NCBI RefSeq assembly: GCF_963678635.1
Contig: NW_026970824.1
Location: forward strand, 1 to 64,000
Length of the DNA stretch: 64,000 nt
Origin: Symsagittifera roscoffensis
Lineage: Eukaryota; Xenacoelomorpha; Acoela; Convolutidae
Direction of reading: 5' to 3'
A program made the position numbers and the translations under genes. Of the stretch, positions 46,101 to 60,000 are shown one piece after another. Position 1 is the first letter of the stretch. The number at the start of each line of letters is the position of its first letter. The notes beneath the pieces are model-generated. The model searched no databases. It worked only from the letters and a program-made list of their open reading frames with translations, and was not told the origin of the DNA.

Positions 46101-49100
46101 GAATTGCCAGATTTCAGCCAAGTCATCTACACAATTTAGCCATTTTTTCATCTTTGAAGAAATAAAAAACTGTGATAAACAATTTTGTAAAATGTCTGTT
46201 GATCTCCCAAACTAATTTTCCAACGGTATCAAACTTCAAATCAAAATTGACCACTGAGTCATGAAAATCATTTTGAGTGGTCAGAAGAAAAAACCAAGGC
46301 TTACTTACTTGCATAGGACGGGAAAATTTCAAAACAAACTGTTGAAAGTTTTTATTGGACGGTCCGAATTAAGTCTTTTGACATATCAAAAACTGCTCTC
46401 AAGTATTTTTTTTTTAATTTTTACAGAAATTTTTAGACGGTGGAATTTTTGGTTCGAAACAAAACTTTTAATTTACGAAATTACGATATACGAAATTACG
46501 ATAAATTACGATAAAAATTTCAAATTTAGATTACAAATCTTGAAACAAAGCCATTGTTTTGAGATTGGTAATCTTTGTTTAAAAACTTTGTTTTTTGATT
46601 CATTTGTTGGTTCTGTAGTTTGATATATATTCAGTTGAACATTAGGCTGCAGGTTTAACCGTAGACCAAGTAATATTGACTAGAGTTGCACATTATGTTG
46701 TTTTCTCGCTAAACCATCGAAAGTTTTGTTGTTCAAAAAAACTTATTCAGTTCTGAAAAAGATATTTAACACATAATCAATTGTTCTTTTTTCACTTATT
46801 TATCTTTTTCCACCGTATTTAGGCAATATCGATCTTTTGAGCTATAGTATCTTAGAAAAAAAGCTTTTATCTATGATAAAACTAACGGTAAAAGGCATGT
46901 TTTAGAGAAAACAAAAAATGTTCTAAGCTGATGTTCAACTCATTTTTTCAGTAATATAGATATTTTCCAATAAATTTTAAAATTGCGCAAAAAAAAACAA
47001 CCAAATCTCCTTTTGTGTTTGTGAATTTTCTAGAACAATCATTTTTCAGACATGAATCTGAATGAAACACAAAGCTTTTATAGTTTCAAAGAAAAAAGGC
47101 CAAAAGAGTTTTTTTTGTTTTTTCTTTTTTATTTAGATTACAAACCAAACAGCTGAACATTAATGAATTCAACCTAACTATTTGAACAAAGCCGCACAAA
47201 ACAGAAAAAAGACTGAAAAATTTTCATATTGAAGCCACGTATAACAGATATTGATGCGTTCGGATCCTTTTTTCTTGTTTTTGCGAGCAACTGGCGTTTA
47301 CATTTGACTAAAATTGGTTGTTTACTGACTGCACCAAGGGCTCCTTGTTGGACTGATTTCTGCAACGAGAGTAATAACGTGAAGCTGGAGGCTCCATTTC
47401 CAGTCCGACTGGGGCCTCCCGACTTCCTGGGAAGATCCAAGTTGATTCTACGAAAGAGCAATGCACTCATAAGGAGATCAGTAAATCTAGATCTTTGATT
47501 AGCATAACTTTGGCCATTTGCGCTGAGTTGATGATATAAACTCTGAAGATCAAAAATTCATCATTTCTGATGGCATTTTAAACCATAATTTTACAAAATT
47601 TAAATGGAAAAAGATTACTTAAATGGAAAATATGTGATTTAGCGTGATCGAATTATCATTATTTGATTTTAATTGTTGTCTATTAAGGAGAGAAAATCTC
47701 TGTGAGCAGTCTTGTCAAATATAGCACGTTCTTGAGCGGAATCTGTCAAAGCCTACTCATACATTTTTTTTAAAGTTTTGCGGTAACGGAGAGCAACCAC
47801 TGAATAGAAACGAGTCAATTTATGAATCAAATGATGAAAGCACGTGCCTGCAGAGGCATGGTTATTGCGCTGAAAACAGAACAAGTCTTATTATGAATTG
47901 AAAATGAAATAGCTCATAAATGCTTTAATTTGTAGAATCAATACCACAACTTGTCTAACTTTTGATAGTATTTTACCGACTCTTCTTCTGTTCTTCAAAT
48001 TGAACAGTTTTGGAAAAGTAATCAAACACAGCATAGTTTTGGGCTCACATTCATTTCTTGTATTCAGCGGCTACTCTAAAACGAAAACAAAAACTTCCAC
48101 ATGTTAGATTGAGATTTATGATTGGGTCTAGATATCAGTCCACAACCAGAAAGATTTTCAAAGAGAAACCCTTTACGTTTCAACCTGATTTAGACTTACT
48201 GGAATTTGTTAATCTGCTGGGAATTTTTTTTCCAATTTGGCTTCGCTGTGTGAGGTCTATCACTGACTGATAAGCGAATGGTTCAAATAAACTAAAATTT
48301 ATTTATATATGCCCGTGTTTAGTTTTTTGACGCGTAGTTATCGGTATGTGTTATATAATTAATTGTTATTTTTTTGTATATATGTTCAGAAGTGTAACAA
48401 AAGCTAAAAGTAAAGCCACAAATCAAACTCAATGTAGTTTTTAACTCCAGATTAGTCAAGAACTTCTGAAACAATTTACTAGGTGTCGTATCTGTACTAT
48501 GTTCAACCAGATACCACAAAGTAATATAATTATGTCCAAATTGCATGTATTGCTTGTTCGATATTTATATGTATTACAGTTTGATTGTATTGGAAATGTT
48601 TTATCAGAAAAGATGAAAAAGCATGTTGTTCTAAAAAGTTTTTGAATCAATTTAGGATAAGTAATTATTATTGAAAAAAAATTCGATGTCAAAATCAAAC
48701 CAAATTCTTCTCTCTACTTCTCTTCATTATTCTAGATTGTTTAACCGAATGCTAAATGGGTTCGGATTATCAATCAGGTTTAGGTACGTAAGATTAGTGC
48801 ATGTAGATAGGTATTGTAATCAATTTCAAATTGTTAATGCAAGCACGACTAATGTCTACTTTGTATGTTTGTGGTTGTATATATTTGTATATAGTTTTTC
48901 ATATGTATAAATTCACTTATATGATCGAAACTATGCCATGAGAAGTGCCATTTTAAGTAGAAAAACAATTCATCTCAAGTTTTTTTGCTGCTCTTGATTT
49001 CTGAATAGTTCCCCACATACTAAAAATTTACCAGACTCTACATTAAAACGTATTTCTATGCCTACATAGACCTATAGTGTGTGAAAAGGTTCAACAAAAC

Positions 49101-49921
49101 TAATCATTCATTTCTTAACCTAACTAACTAAATATGTGCAATTTTAATTAGTAATAAAGCTAAACACTAATATAATATAAAATTTTGTTTCAGATTTTTA
49201 AATAATTCTCACTAGGTATTTCGTATGTAGTGTGAAAAAACAAGTGTTTATTTGTATATGAAGTATTCGGTATGTAAGTGTTCAAGTTTGTATGATTTTT
49301 GCTTTTCAATTTCGGGCTTAAGTCTGCATGGGTTTATTTATCTTTGTATAAATATAAAATCTCAAAATGATTTTGACTTAAGCACTGTTTTGTCATGAAA
49401 ATTCTTGTTTGTGTCACTTCAACGTAATTTTTCAATGTACAAAAACATGTACAATTCATAAATACATGCATCTATTGTTTCTCGTTTGAAAATATTGATG
49501 CTGTGAATGAGTGTTTTCAAAATAAAGATTACTTTGTTTGTTTATTTGCTTAAATTTTTGTTTATGAACGCCTGTAAAAGAATCCTACCCTATGTTGATA
49601 ATCTTGCAACACGTTCTTCTTACTGTTGTTGTCAATATCAGTTTTGTACGTCTGTATGGGTTTATTTATCTTTGTATAAAGAAAAAAACTCAAAATGAAC
49701 TTGACTTAAGCCCTGTTTTGTCATGAAAAATCTTATTTTTTGTCACGTCAGCGTAATTTTAGCTGTACAAAATTCTACAATTTATATATAGGTGCTTCTA
49801 TTTTTTGTTTGAGATGAATGATGCTCTGAAAATTGTTTTAATCGTTTATTTGTTTAAGTTTTTGTTCAGGAAATCCTGTAAAGGAATCCTACACTATATT
49901 GATAATCTTGCAACACGTTGA
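43196..49921. other. Left arm of the palindrome, no genes
   Basis: AT-rich DNA. 44640-45970 is rich in CATA/ACATACAT microsatellite. 47170-47500 holds a less AT-rich patch, open in both strands, that recurs inverted at 52.55-52.85 and 56.26-56.57 kb. It shares a short translated block (FRRINLDLPRK) in all copies and may be a remnant of a coding or RNA sequence; no family recognised. From 49.26 kb a ~320-bp module (TTGTTGTCAATATC with TATTTATCTTTGTATAAA and TTGACTTAAGC) repeats in direct orientation. Confidence 0.6.
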
Positions 49922-50281
49922 TCTTACTGTTGTTGTCAATATCATTTTTGCTTAAAATTTATCTGTAAAACAGCGCTAGAACTTATATACATGCCCTTCA
50001 TTAGCAGGTTTTAAATTTTTTTTCAGTGTGCCTTAGTTTTGTTGATCTTTGATAAATCAGATGATTGCACATTTCGCTCAGAATGCACACATAAGCTGCT
50101 GTTGATCGCTTGAATGCAATCAATGTTCGTGAAGTTTTGCCACACAAATTTTCAAGAAATTGTACCCAATTATATATCTATCAAATTAGTATTTTTCTAA
50201 ATTCGCTAGATGATCCTTAAATTTTTCTGTTCCAATCTTGTCCTAGCCCTTTTCGGTAAAACAGTGATTGTTTTGTTCGGT

Positions 50282-50372
50282 TGATAGTTAAGCCATACCG
50301 ACTACACCATTGAGAAGCGTTGCCTGTCGCTACACTCCTCTTACTGGTGTATTCGGTATGGCTTAACTATCA
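50282..50372. other. Central hairpin (axis of the palindrome), copy 1
   Basis: Arms 50282-50309 and 50345-50372 pair with one or two mismatches (TGATAGTTAAGCCATACCGA facing TCGGTATGGCTTAACTATCA) around a 35-nt loop. It sits where the two big arms meet. Neither tRNA nor 5S rRNA. Confidence 0.75.
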
Positions 50373-50439
50373 TCCCAACAATAAAAACACGATAAAAATT
50401 TTCTTTTAAAAACACTCATTCAAAGCCTGATTCATCTCA

Positions 50440-51140
50440 AATGAAAAAAAAAATAGATGCACGTATTTATGAAAAGACATGTATATGTACATCTAAAAAT
50501 TGTGTTGACGTGACACAAACAAGATTTTTCATGACAAAACACTGCTTAAGTCAAGTTCATTTTGAGTTTTTTAATTTATACAAAGACAAATAAACCCATA
50601 CAGACGTGCAAAAACGATATTGGCAACAACAATAAGACCAATGTGCAGCACGATTATCAAAATAGAGTAGTTTTCGTTTACAGGGGTTCATAAACAAAAA
50701 CTTAAACATATAAGCAAACAAACAAAATTTCTTTTAAAAACACTCATTCACAGCGTTATTCATCTCAAGTAAAAAAAATGCACGCACTTATCAATTGTAC
50801 ATGTGTTAGTATATTTTAAAATTACTTTGACGTGACCCAAACAAGACTCTTGATGACAAAACAGGGCTTAAATTAAGTTCATCTCGAGTTTTTTTATTTA
50901 TACAAAGATAAACTAGCCCACACAGAGGTGCAAAATTGATATTGACAACAACAGTAAGAACAATGTGTTGCAAGTTTATAAACATAGAGAAGGATTCTTT
51001 TACATGCGTTCATAAGCAAAAACTTGAACAAATCAACAAACAAAAAGTACTTTGTTTTGAAAACACTCATTCACAGCAGCATTCATCTCAAACGAAAAAA
51101 ATACAAGCACGTATTGATGAAGTGTACATGCTTTTGTAAA
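50440..51140. repeat. Inverted copies of the ~320-bp module
   Basis: Blocks near 50500-50720 and 50820-51140 are reverse-complement versions of modules at ~49.26-49.45, 49.5-49.77 and 49.8-49.94 kb. They repeat CATGACAAAACA, TATACAAAGA and GATATTG(A/G)CAACAACA. Confidence 0.65.
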
Positions 51141-53361
51141 CTTAAAAACTACGTTGACGTGTTGATTAGTTAGCTTACGAAATGAATGATTACTTTTGGT
51201 GAATCAAATCAGACACTATAGGTCTATGCAGGCATAGAAAATATTTTAATGTAGTATCTGGTAAATTTTTAGTATGTGGTGAACTATTCAGAAATCAAGA
51301 GCAGCAAAAAAACTTGAGATGAATTGTTTTTCCACTTATATTGGCACTTCAGATGACATAGTTTCGATCACATAAGTGAATTTGTACATACAAAGTAAGT
51401 ACAATGTAAACATTAGTCGTGCTTGCATTTACAAATAAAAGTTGATTACAACGCCTATCTACATGCACTAATTTTACGTATCCAAACTTGATTGATAATC
51501 TGTACCCATTTAACTTACGGTGAAACAATCTGGAATAATGAAGAGAAATAAAAAAGAAGAATTTGGATCGATTTCGACATCGAATTTTTTTTCCAATCAC
51601 AATTATTTATCCTAAATTGATTCGAAAATTTTTTAGAACAACATTCTTGTACATCTTTTCTGATATAAAATTTCCAATACCAGCAAACTGTATATCATGT
51701 AAAATCTAACATGCAATGCACACAGTTTACACATAATTATATCATTTTGTAGTATCTGGTTGACCATAGTACAGATACAACACCTAGTAAAATGTTCTAG
51801 AAGATCTTGACTAATCTGGAATTAAGGCTAAATTGAGTTTGATTTGTGGCTTTATTGTTAGCTATTGTTACACTTCTGAACATATATACATATAAATTAA
51901 TAATTACACATACCAATAAACACACTTGAATACTAAACACGGGCATATTTTTATAATTTCCAGTTTATTCGAACCATCTGCTTGTCAGTCAGTGATAGAC
52001 CTCACACAGCGTAGCCAAATTGGATAAGTTTCCCAGCAGATTAACAAATTCCGGTAAGTCTAAACCAATGTTTTTTTTTGATAGTCTTTCTAGTTGTGGA
52101 CTGACTTCTATACCCAATCTTAAATCTCAACCAAACATGTGGAGTTTTAGGTGTTCAATTTACATTAGCCGCTGAATACAAGATGTGAATGTGAGCCCAG
52201 AACTGTGATGTGTTTCATTACTTGTCCAAAACTGTTCAATTTGAAGAACAGAAGGAGAGTCGATAAAATTACTATCAAAAGTTAGAAAAGATGTGGTCTT
52301 GATTATACAAAACAAAGCATTTATCAGCGATTTCATTTCCAATTCATGATAAGACTTGTTCTCTTTTGAGCGCAGCAACAATGCCTCTGCAGGCACGTGT
52401 TTTCATCATTTGATTCATAATTTACCCGTTTCAATTGAATTTTTGCTCTCCGTTACCGCAAAATTTAAAAAAAATTTATGTGTAAGTTTTGAATGCTTCC
52501 GCTCAAGAACGTACTACAGCCAAAGCAAATAGCCAAAGGTATGCTAATCAAAGATCTAGATTTACTCATCTCCTAATGAGTGCTTTCCTTTTCGTAGAAT
52601 CAACTTGAATCTTCCTAGGAAGTCGAGAGGCCCAAGTTGGCCTGGAAATGGAGCCACCAGCTTCACCATGTTATTCTCGTTGCAGAAATCAGTCTAACAG
52701 TGAGCCCTTGGTGCAGTCGGCAGTTAAACGATATTAGCAAATTGTAAACGCCAGTTGCTCGCAAAAACAAGAAAAAGGATCGGAACACATCAATCTCTGT
52801 TATAGGTGGTGTCAATATGAAAAAATTTCAGTCTATTTTCTGTTATGTGCTGCTTTGTTCAAATAGTTGAGTTGAATTCATTAATGTTTAGCTGTTCAAT
52901 TTGTAATCTAATTTAAATAAATTAAAAAGAACAAATTTATTTTTCTCTTATTTTTTAAAATTATGAAAATTTTGCATCTGAAAAATGGTCGTTCTAGAAA
53001 GCTCAAAATCACAGAAGAAGATTGGCTAGTTTAATTTGCACAAATTCAGAGTTTTTTGAAAAAAAATCTTTTTTTACTGAAAAACTGAGTTGAGCATCAG
53101 CTTAGAACAACTTTTGTTTTCTCCAAAACATATCTTTTACCGTTAGTTTTATCATAGTTAAAAGAATATTTTTTAAAATACTATAGCTCAAACAATCAAT
53201 ATTGCATAAATACGGGGGAAAGATAAATATGGGAAAAAAGAACAGTTGAACCTGTGTTTAATAGCTTTTTCAGAACTAAATATATTTCTTCAAACAACAA
53301 AAACTTTTGATTTTTTAGCGAGAAAACAACATAATGTGCAACTCTAGGCAATTTAACTTGG

Positions 53362-56300
53362 TCTTACTGTTGTTGTCAATATCATTTTTGCTTAAAATTT
53401 ATCTGTAAAACAGCGCTAGAACTTATATACATGCCCTTCATTAGCAGGTTTTAAATTTTTTTCAGTGTGCCTTAGTTTTGTTGATCTTTGATAAATCAGA
53501 TGATTGCACATTTCGCTCAGAATGCACACATAAGCTGCTGTTGATCGCTTGAATGCAATCAATGTTCGTGAAGTTTTGCCACATAAACTTTCAAGAAATT
53601 GTACCCAATTATATATCTATCAAATTAGTATTTTTCTAAATTCGCTAGATGATCCTTAAATTTTTCTGTTCCAATCTTGTCCTAGCCCTTTTCGGTAAAA
53701 CAGTGATTGTTTTGTTCGGATGATAGTTAAGCCATACCGACTACACCATTGAGAAGCGTTGCCTGTCGCTACACTCCTCTTACTGGTGTATTCGGTATGG
53801 CTTACCTATCATCCCAACAATAAAAACAACATAAAATTTTTCTTTTAAAAACACTCATTCAAAGCCTTATTCATCTCAAATGAAAAAAAAATAGATGCAC
53901 GTTTTTATGAAAATACATGTATATGTACATCTAAAAATTGTGTTGACGTGATACAAACAAGATTTTTCATGACAAAACACTGCTTAAGTCAAGTTCATTT
54001 TGAGTTTTTTTATTTATACAAAGACAAATAAACCCATACAGACGTGCAAAAACGATATTGGCAACAACAATAAGACCAATGTGCAGCGCGATTATCAAAA
54101 TAGAGTAGTTTTCGTTTGCAGGGGTTCATAAACAAACACTTAAACATATAAGCAAACGAACAAAAATTCTTTTAAAAACACTCATTCACAGCGTTATTCA
54201 TCTCAAGTAAAAAAAATGCACGCACCTATCAATTGTACATGTGTTAGTATGTTTTAAAATTACTTTGACGTGACCCAAACAAGACTCTTGATGACAAAAC
54301 AGGGCTTAAATTAAGTTCATCTCGAGTTTTTTCATTTATACAAAGATAAACTAACCCACACAGAGGTGCAACATTGATATTGACAACAACAGTAAGAACA
54401 ATGTGTTGCAAGTTTATAAACATAGAGAAGGATTCTTTTACATGCGTTCATAAGCAAAAACTTGAACAAATCAACAAACAAAAAGTAATTTGTTTTGAAA
54501 ACACTCATTCACAGCACCATTCATCTCAAACGAAAAAAATACATGCACGTATTGATGAATTGTACATGCTTTTGTAAACTTAAAAACTACGTTGACGTGA
54601 CACAAACAAGACTTTTCATGACAATACAGGGCTTAAGTCAATTTCAATTTGAGTTTTTTTCTTTTATGAAAAGATAAATAAACCCATTCAGACGCAATCC
54701 CGAAATTGAGATGCAAAAACCATACAAACTTAGAGACTTGCATACCCGCATACTTCCTATATAAATAAACACTCCTTTTTTCACACTACATATGAAATAC
54801 CTAGTGAGAAGTAATAAAAAAATCTGAATCTAAAATTGAAATGATTTTAGTTATTGGCTTTTTTACTAATCAAAATTGCACATATTAGATTAGTTAGCTT
54901 ACGAAATGAATGATTACTTTTGGTGAATCAAATCAGACACTATAGGTCTATGCAGGCATAGAAAATGTTTTAATGTAGTATCTGGTAAATTTTTAGTATG
55001 TGGTGAACTATTCAGAAATCAAGAGCAGCAAAAAAACTTGAGATGAATTGTTTTTCTACTTATAATGGCACTTCTGATGACATAGTTTCGATCACATAAG
55101 TGAATTTGTACATACAAAGTAAGTACAATGTAGACATTAGTCGTGCTTGCATTTACAAATAAAATTGATTATAATGCCTATCTAAATGCACTAATTTTAC
55201 GTATCCAAACTTGATTGATAATCTGTACCCATTTAACTTACGATGAAACAATCTGGAATAATGAAGAGAAATAAAAAAGAAGAATTTGGATTGATTTCGA
55301 CATCGAATTTTTTTTCCAATCACAATTATTTATCCTAAATTGATTCGAAAATTTTTTAGAACAACATTTTTGTACATCTTTTCTGATATAACATTTCCAA
55401 TACCAGCAAACTGTATATCATGTAAAATCTAACATGCAATGCACACAGTTTACACATAATTATATCATTTTGTAGTATCTGGTTGAACATAGTACAGATA
55501 CAACACCTAGTAAAATGTTCTAGAAGATCTTGACTAATATGGAATTAAGGCTAAATTGAGTTTTATTTGTGGCTTTATTGTTAGCTATTGTTACACTTCT
55601 GAACATATATACATATAAATTAATAATTACACATACCAATCAACACACTTGAATACTAAACACGGACATATTTTTATAATTTCCAGTTTATTCGAACCAT
55701 CTGCTTATCAGTCAGTGATAGATCTCACACAGCGTAGCCAAATTGGATAAGTTTCCCAGCAGATTAACAAATTCCGGTAAGTCTAAATCAATGTTTTTTT
55801 TTCGATAGTCTTTCTAGTTGTGGACTGACTTCTATACCCAATCATAAATCTCAACCAAACATGTGGAGTTTTAGGTGTTCAGTTTACATTAGCCGCTGAA
55901 TCAAGATGTGAATGTGAGCCCAGAACTGTGATGTGTTTCATTACTTGTCCAAAACTGTTCAATTTGAAGAACAGAAGGAGAGTCGATAAAATTACTATCA
56001 AAAGTTAGAAAAGATGTGGTCTTGATTATACAAAACAAAGCATTTATCAGCCATTTCCTTTCCCATTCATGATAAGTCTTGTTCTCTTTTGAGCGCAGCA
56101 ACAATGCCTCTGCAGGCACGTGTTTTCATCATTTGATTCATAATTTACCCGTTTCAATTGAATTTTTGCTCTCCGTTACCGCAAAATTTTGAAAAAATTT
56201 ATGTGTAAGTTTTGAATGCTTCCGCTCAAGAACGTACTATAGCCAAAGCAAATAGCCAAAGGTATGCTAATCAAAGATCTAAATTTACTCATCTCCTAAT

Positions 56301-57096
56301 GAGTGCATTCCTTTTTCGTAGAATCAACTTGGATCTTCCTAGGAAGCCGAGAGACCCAAGTTGGCCTGGAAATGGAGCCACCAGCTTCACCATGTTATTC
56401 TCGTTGCAGAAATCAGTCTAACAGTGAGCCCTTGGTGCAGTCGGCAGACAAACGATATTAGCAAATTGTAAACGCCAGTTGCTCGCAAAAACAGGAAAAA
56501 GGATCGGAACACACCAATCTCTGTTATAGGTGGCGTCAATATGAAAAATTTTCAGTCTATTTTCTGTTATAGGCTGCTTTGTTTAAATAGTTGAGTTGAA
56601 TTCATTAACGTTTAGCTGTTCAATTTGTAATCTAATTTAAATAAATTAAAAAGAACAAATTTTTTTTTCTCTTATTCTTTAAAATTATGAAAATTTTGCA
56701 TCTCATTTAGATTCATGTCTGAAAAATGGTCGTTCTAGAAAGCTCAAAATCACAGAAGAAGATTAGCTAGTTTATTTTGCACAAATTTAGAGTTTTTTGA
56801 AAACTTTTTTTACTGAAAATTTGAGTTGAGCATCAGCTTAGAACAACTTTTTGTTTTCTCCAAAACATATCTTTTACCTTTAGTTTTATCATAGTTAAAA
56901 GAATATTTTCTAAAACACTATAGCTCAAACAATCAATATTGCATAAATACGGGGAAAGATAAATATGGGAAAAAAGAACAGTTGAACCTGTGTTTAATAG
57001 CTTTTTCAGAACTAAATATATTTCTTCAAACAACAAAAACTTTTGATTTTTTAGCGAGAAAACAACATAATGTGCAACTCTAGGCAATTTCACTTG
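53362..57096. repeat. Duplicated segment, unit 2
   Basis: Direct repeat of unit 1 (for example 50936-51139 with 54374-54577, offset 3438) with ~1-3% visible differences. Unit 2 is about 290 bp longer, around 54600-54890, where it retains sequence missing from unit 1 near 51160. It includes the second hairpin at 53721-53811. Confidence 0.75.
53721..53811. other. Central hairpin, copy 2
   Basis: Same stem and loop as 50282-50372 with an extra mismatch in the 3' arm (GGCTTACCTATC where copy 1 has GGCTTAACTATC), so the duplication is old enough to have diverged. Confidence 0.75.
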
Positions 57097-60000
57097 TTCT
57101 GCGGTAAAACCTGCAGGCTAATAGTCAACTGAAAGTACATCAAACTACAGAACCAACAAATGATTCAAAAAACGTTATTTTTAAAAAAGATTACAAATCT
57201 TATAACAATGGCTACAATTTTTGTTTCGAACAAAAACTTCCGCAGTCTAAAAATTTCTGTACAAAACTAAATTATTACTTGAGAGCAGTTTCTGATATGT
57301 CAAAGGAATCTATTCGGACCGTTAAACAAAAAACGTTCCATAGTTTGTTTTAAAGTTTTCCCGTCCTCTCCAATTTATTAAGCCTTGGTTTTTGCTTCTG
57401 ACCACTAAAAATGCTTCTCATGACTCACTGGTCTATTTTGAGTTGAAGTTTGATACCGTTGGAAAATTAGTTTGGGATATCAACAGACATATTACAAAAT
57501 TTTTTATCACCTTTTTTATTTTTTCAAAGCTGAAAAATATGCTAAATTGTGTAGATGACTCTGTGAAAGCTGGCATTTCTTTGCAAATCTCTACTTGCGA
57601 CATTTGCAGTGTAAAAACCAAATTGTGTAAGTAGGTCTGAACTTATTTTAATATAATTATACGTAAAACGTTATGATTATACTTTTGTGTGAATATTTGT
57701 ATTTATCTATAAACAAATACAAGTAAATATCTTTTGTGTATGCGTGTATGTATGCAAGTTGATGTGTTTGTGTGTATGAGTACAAATTTTTCCTTATGCG
57801 CTTGTAACCAAAAAATTGTAACTAGAAGAATAACTATAACCCAAATTGATTTCTACCAACGTTACTAGTTTTTCTTGAAAGTTTGACAAGATACTATGTG
57901 CATAGTATATATGTACGCATATATGCTTTGTGTATGTGTGTATTTATGTAAACTGTATGTATCTAAGTAAAAGTGTAAAACTTTTTGCATGTTTAAATGA
58001 AACTAACCATGTATGTACATACTTTTTGTTTGTATTCGTTTAATTATTTAGAAGTTATGGATAATTGTATGTTTTTATGTAACTAAGAACTCTTGACTGA
58101 ATGTCCGCTTGGTTGATTGAGTGAAAACAAGCAATTAGTTTGTACCAAGGCAAGTTGTTCAGTTTGAAAGCATTTAAAAGTTGCAACTTTATGATTGATG
58201 TTTTATGTCTGTTTAAAAGGAAAGTGTGTACACATGAGTAGTTGAATGCTTGTAAAGTACGATCCATTTCTTTTTAGAGGCAAGTATTTATGCTTGTTCG
58301 TACATGAATATGAAAGGCACGTTTATAAGATTTTATGAAAAGACGTACGAATGCCAGTCTTTAATGCATGATTCTTTTTGTCTAAATGTGTGTATATATT
58401 TGTCTTGAAAAATACTTGTGGTTGTATTTTAAAGGTCAGTAGAACTAATAAGTAAAATCTTTGCCTGTGTGGTAGCAAAAGTTTTCTTATAATTGATTGC
58501 CAGTTCAAAAGTATATAAGCAAGTATGTAAAACTTATGTATGTGCGGTAGTTTATCTGCGTTCATCTTATGTATAAGACTATGTATGTTTGTGTTCATGC
58601 CTATATGTAAGACTTCATTTTAGAAGGTTTAATTGTATGGAAGTATTTTTGCATATATGTCAACAGTTTTGTATGTATGGTTGTATAATAGTCTCTAAGT
58701 AACTTTATAATTGTATGTATAAATGTAAGTACGTATGTATGCATCTAGGTATGCTTGTATGTATGTATGTAATTATGTAAGTGTGTATGTAATTGTTTTT
58801 GTATGTAAGTTTGTATGAATAACCTTATTTAAGTATTTAAATGTATATGAATGAACGTATGTATGTAATAAAAAACGTATGACTATTTTTGTATGTATGC
58901 ATTTAAGTCTGCAACTTAAGAAAATGTAATATTGTTTTTATGTTTATACAAGTATGCAGCTTTATATGTTTCTTGGGGTATGTATGTTTGATTATAGTTG
59001 TAATCATTTAATTTCGTTTTTATAAAAGAATATGTGTAACTCAATCCAAAACTTTCTTATCTTTCTCCTTGAGTTTCTCGAATATTCTAGAATAATCAAC
59101 CAGAAACTATAATGATTTTTTTTTCATTTTCTTGATTTGCAAAGCAATTTAATAATTTTTAAAATAAAAATTATTTCTTTTTGTTTTTATATATCCTTCT
59201 TATGAATAATTAATTTTGAAAAAAGGGGATATGTAGCATCGAGTTTAATTTCATTTTATCTGCAGTCAATGATTATGAAAATTGTTTTAAAGTTGTAACA
59301 GGAAAGTCAGTTTTCAAGTTTTCACAAAAAATTGTCGATGGAAGCAGCAAACAACAAGTCCAAGTGGGGACAGCATGGAGTCCAAAAAGTTTGATGAACT
59401 GTTGCTCATAGAGATAAAGATTACGATAACCAAGTTAATATATAATTGAATGACAGTTACTGTATAATTGAAGGATGATTGATCAATTTCAATGGATTCT
59501 TTTGAAAACTCATAACATTGAATAAAAGTAGTAATCAGCAATGGTGTAATCTGATTAACAGTCAACGCCACTTTTTTATATTCAAGATTTTTTTAGTCGA
59601 TAGACCTTTTTATGAAATATCTCAAAATGCTTACGCCTTTTGTTTTTGAAACAAACAGCAAGTCTTTCTGCATTGAGGCTCAAAAATTTAATTCCTCAAG
59701 CATTGTTTAGTTCAAAGCAGCTATCATCCTGACTGAATCCGAAGATTGAGGTAGAGTTTTGATGATAAGGCTTGATTTTATCTAACAATTCCAAACAACT
59801 AACGGTTTTTTGAAGACAAACCTTGTTAAAAGAGAAGACAAATATCGATGCAAAAAAGAGAAGACATATTAGGATGCTAACTGTTTTGATCCTGCTAGTG
59901 ATCAGAACATGAAAATGAAAGCTTCGGTCACTTCAAACATATATTGAAAAAAAGGTTGAACTCTTAAGGACACAATTAGTTGTCGATGAGTAATCAAATA

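Larger units (their letters stand above)
49922..53360. repeat. Duplicated segment, unit 1 (includes the central hairpin)
   Basis: Starts TCTTACTGTTGTTGTCAATA and ends beside ACTCTAGGCAATTTAACTTG. The same start and a matching end (ACTCTAGGCAATTTCACTTG) bound unit 2. It contains the hairpin at 50282-50372 and right-arm sequence complementary to 46.7-49.9 kb. Confidence 0.75.

Noticed and set aside
50282-50372. tRNA or 5S rRNA gene at the palindrome axis
   Set aside because: GCCATACC recalls 5S rRNA, but the rest lacks 5S domains and internal promoter boxes, and the fold is a single long stem.
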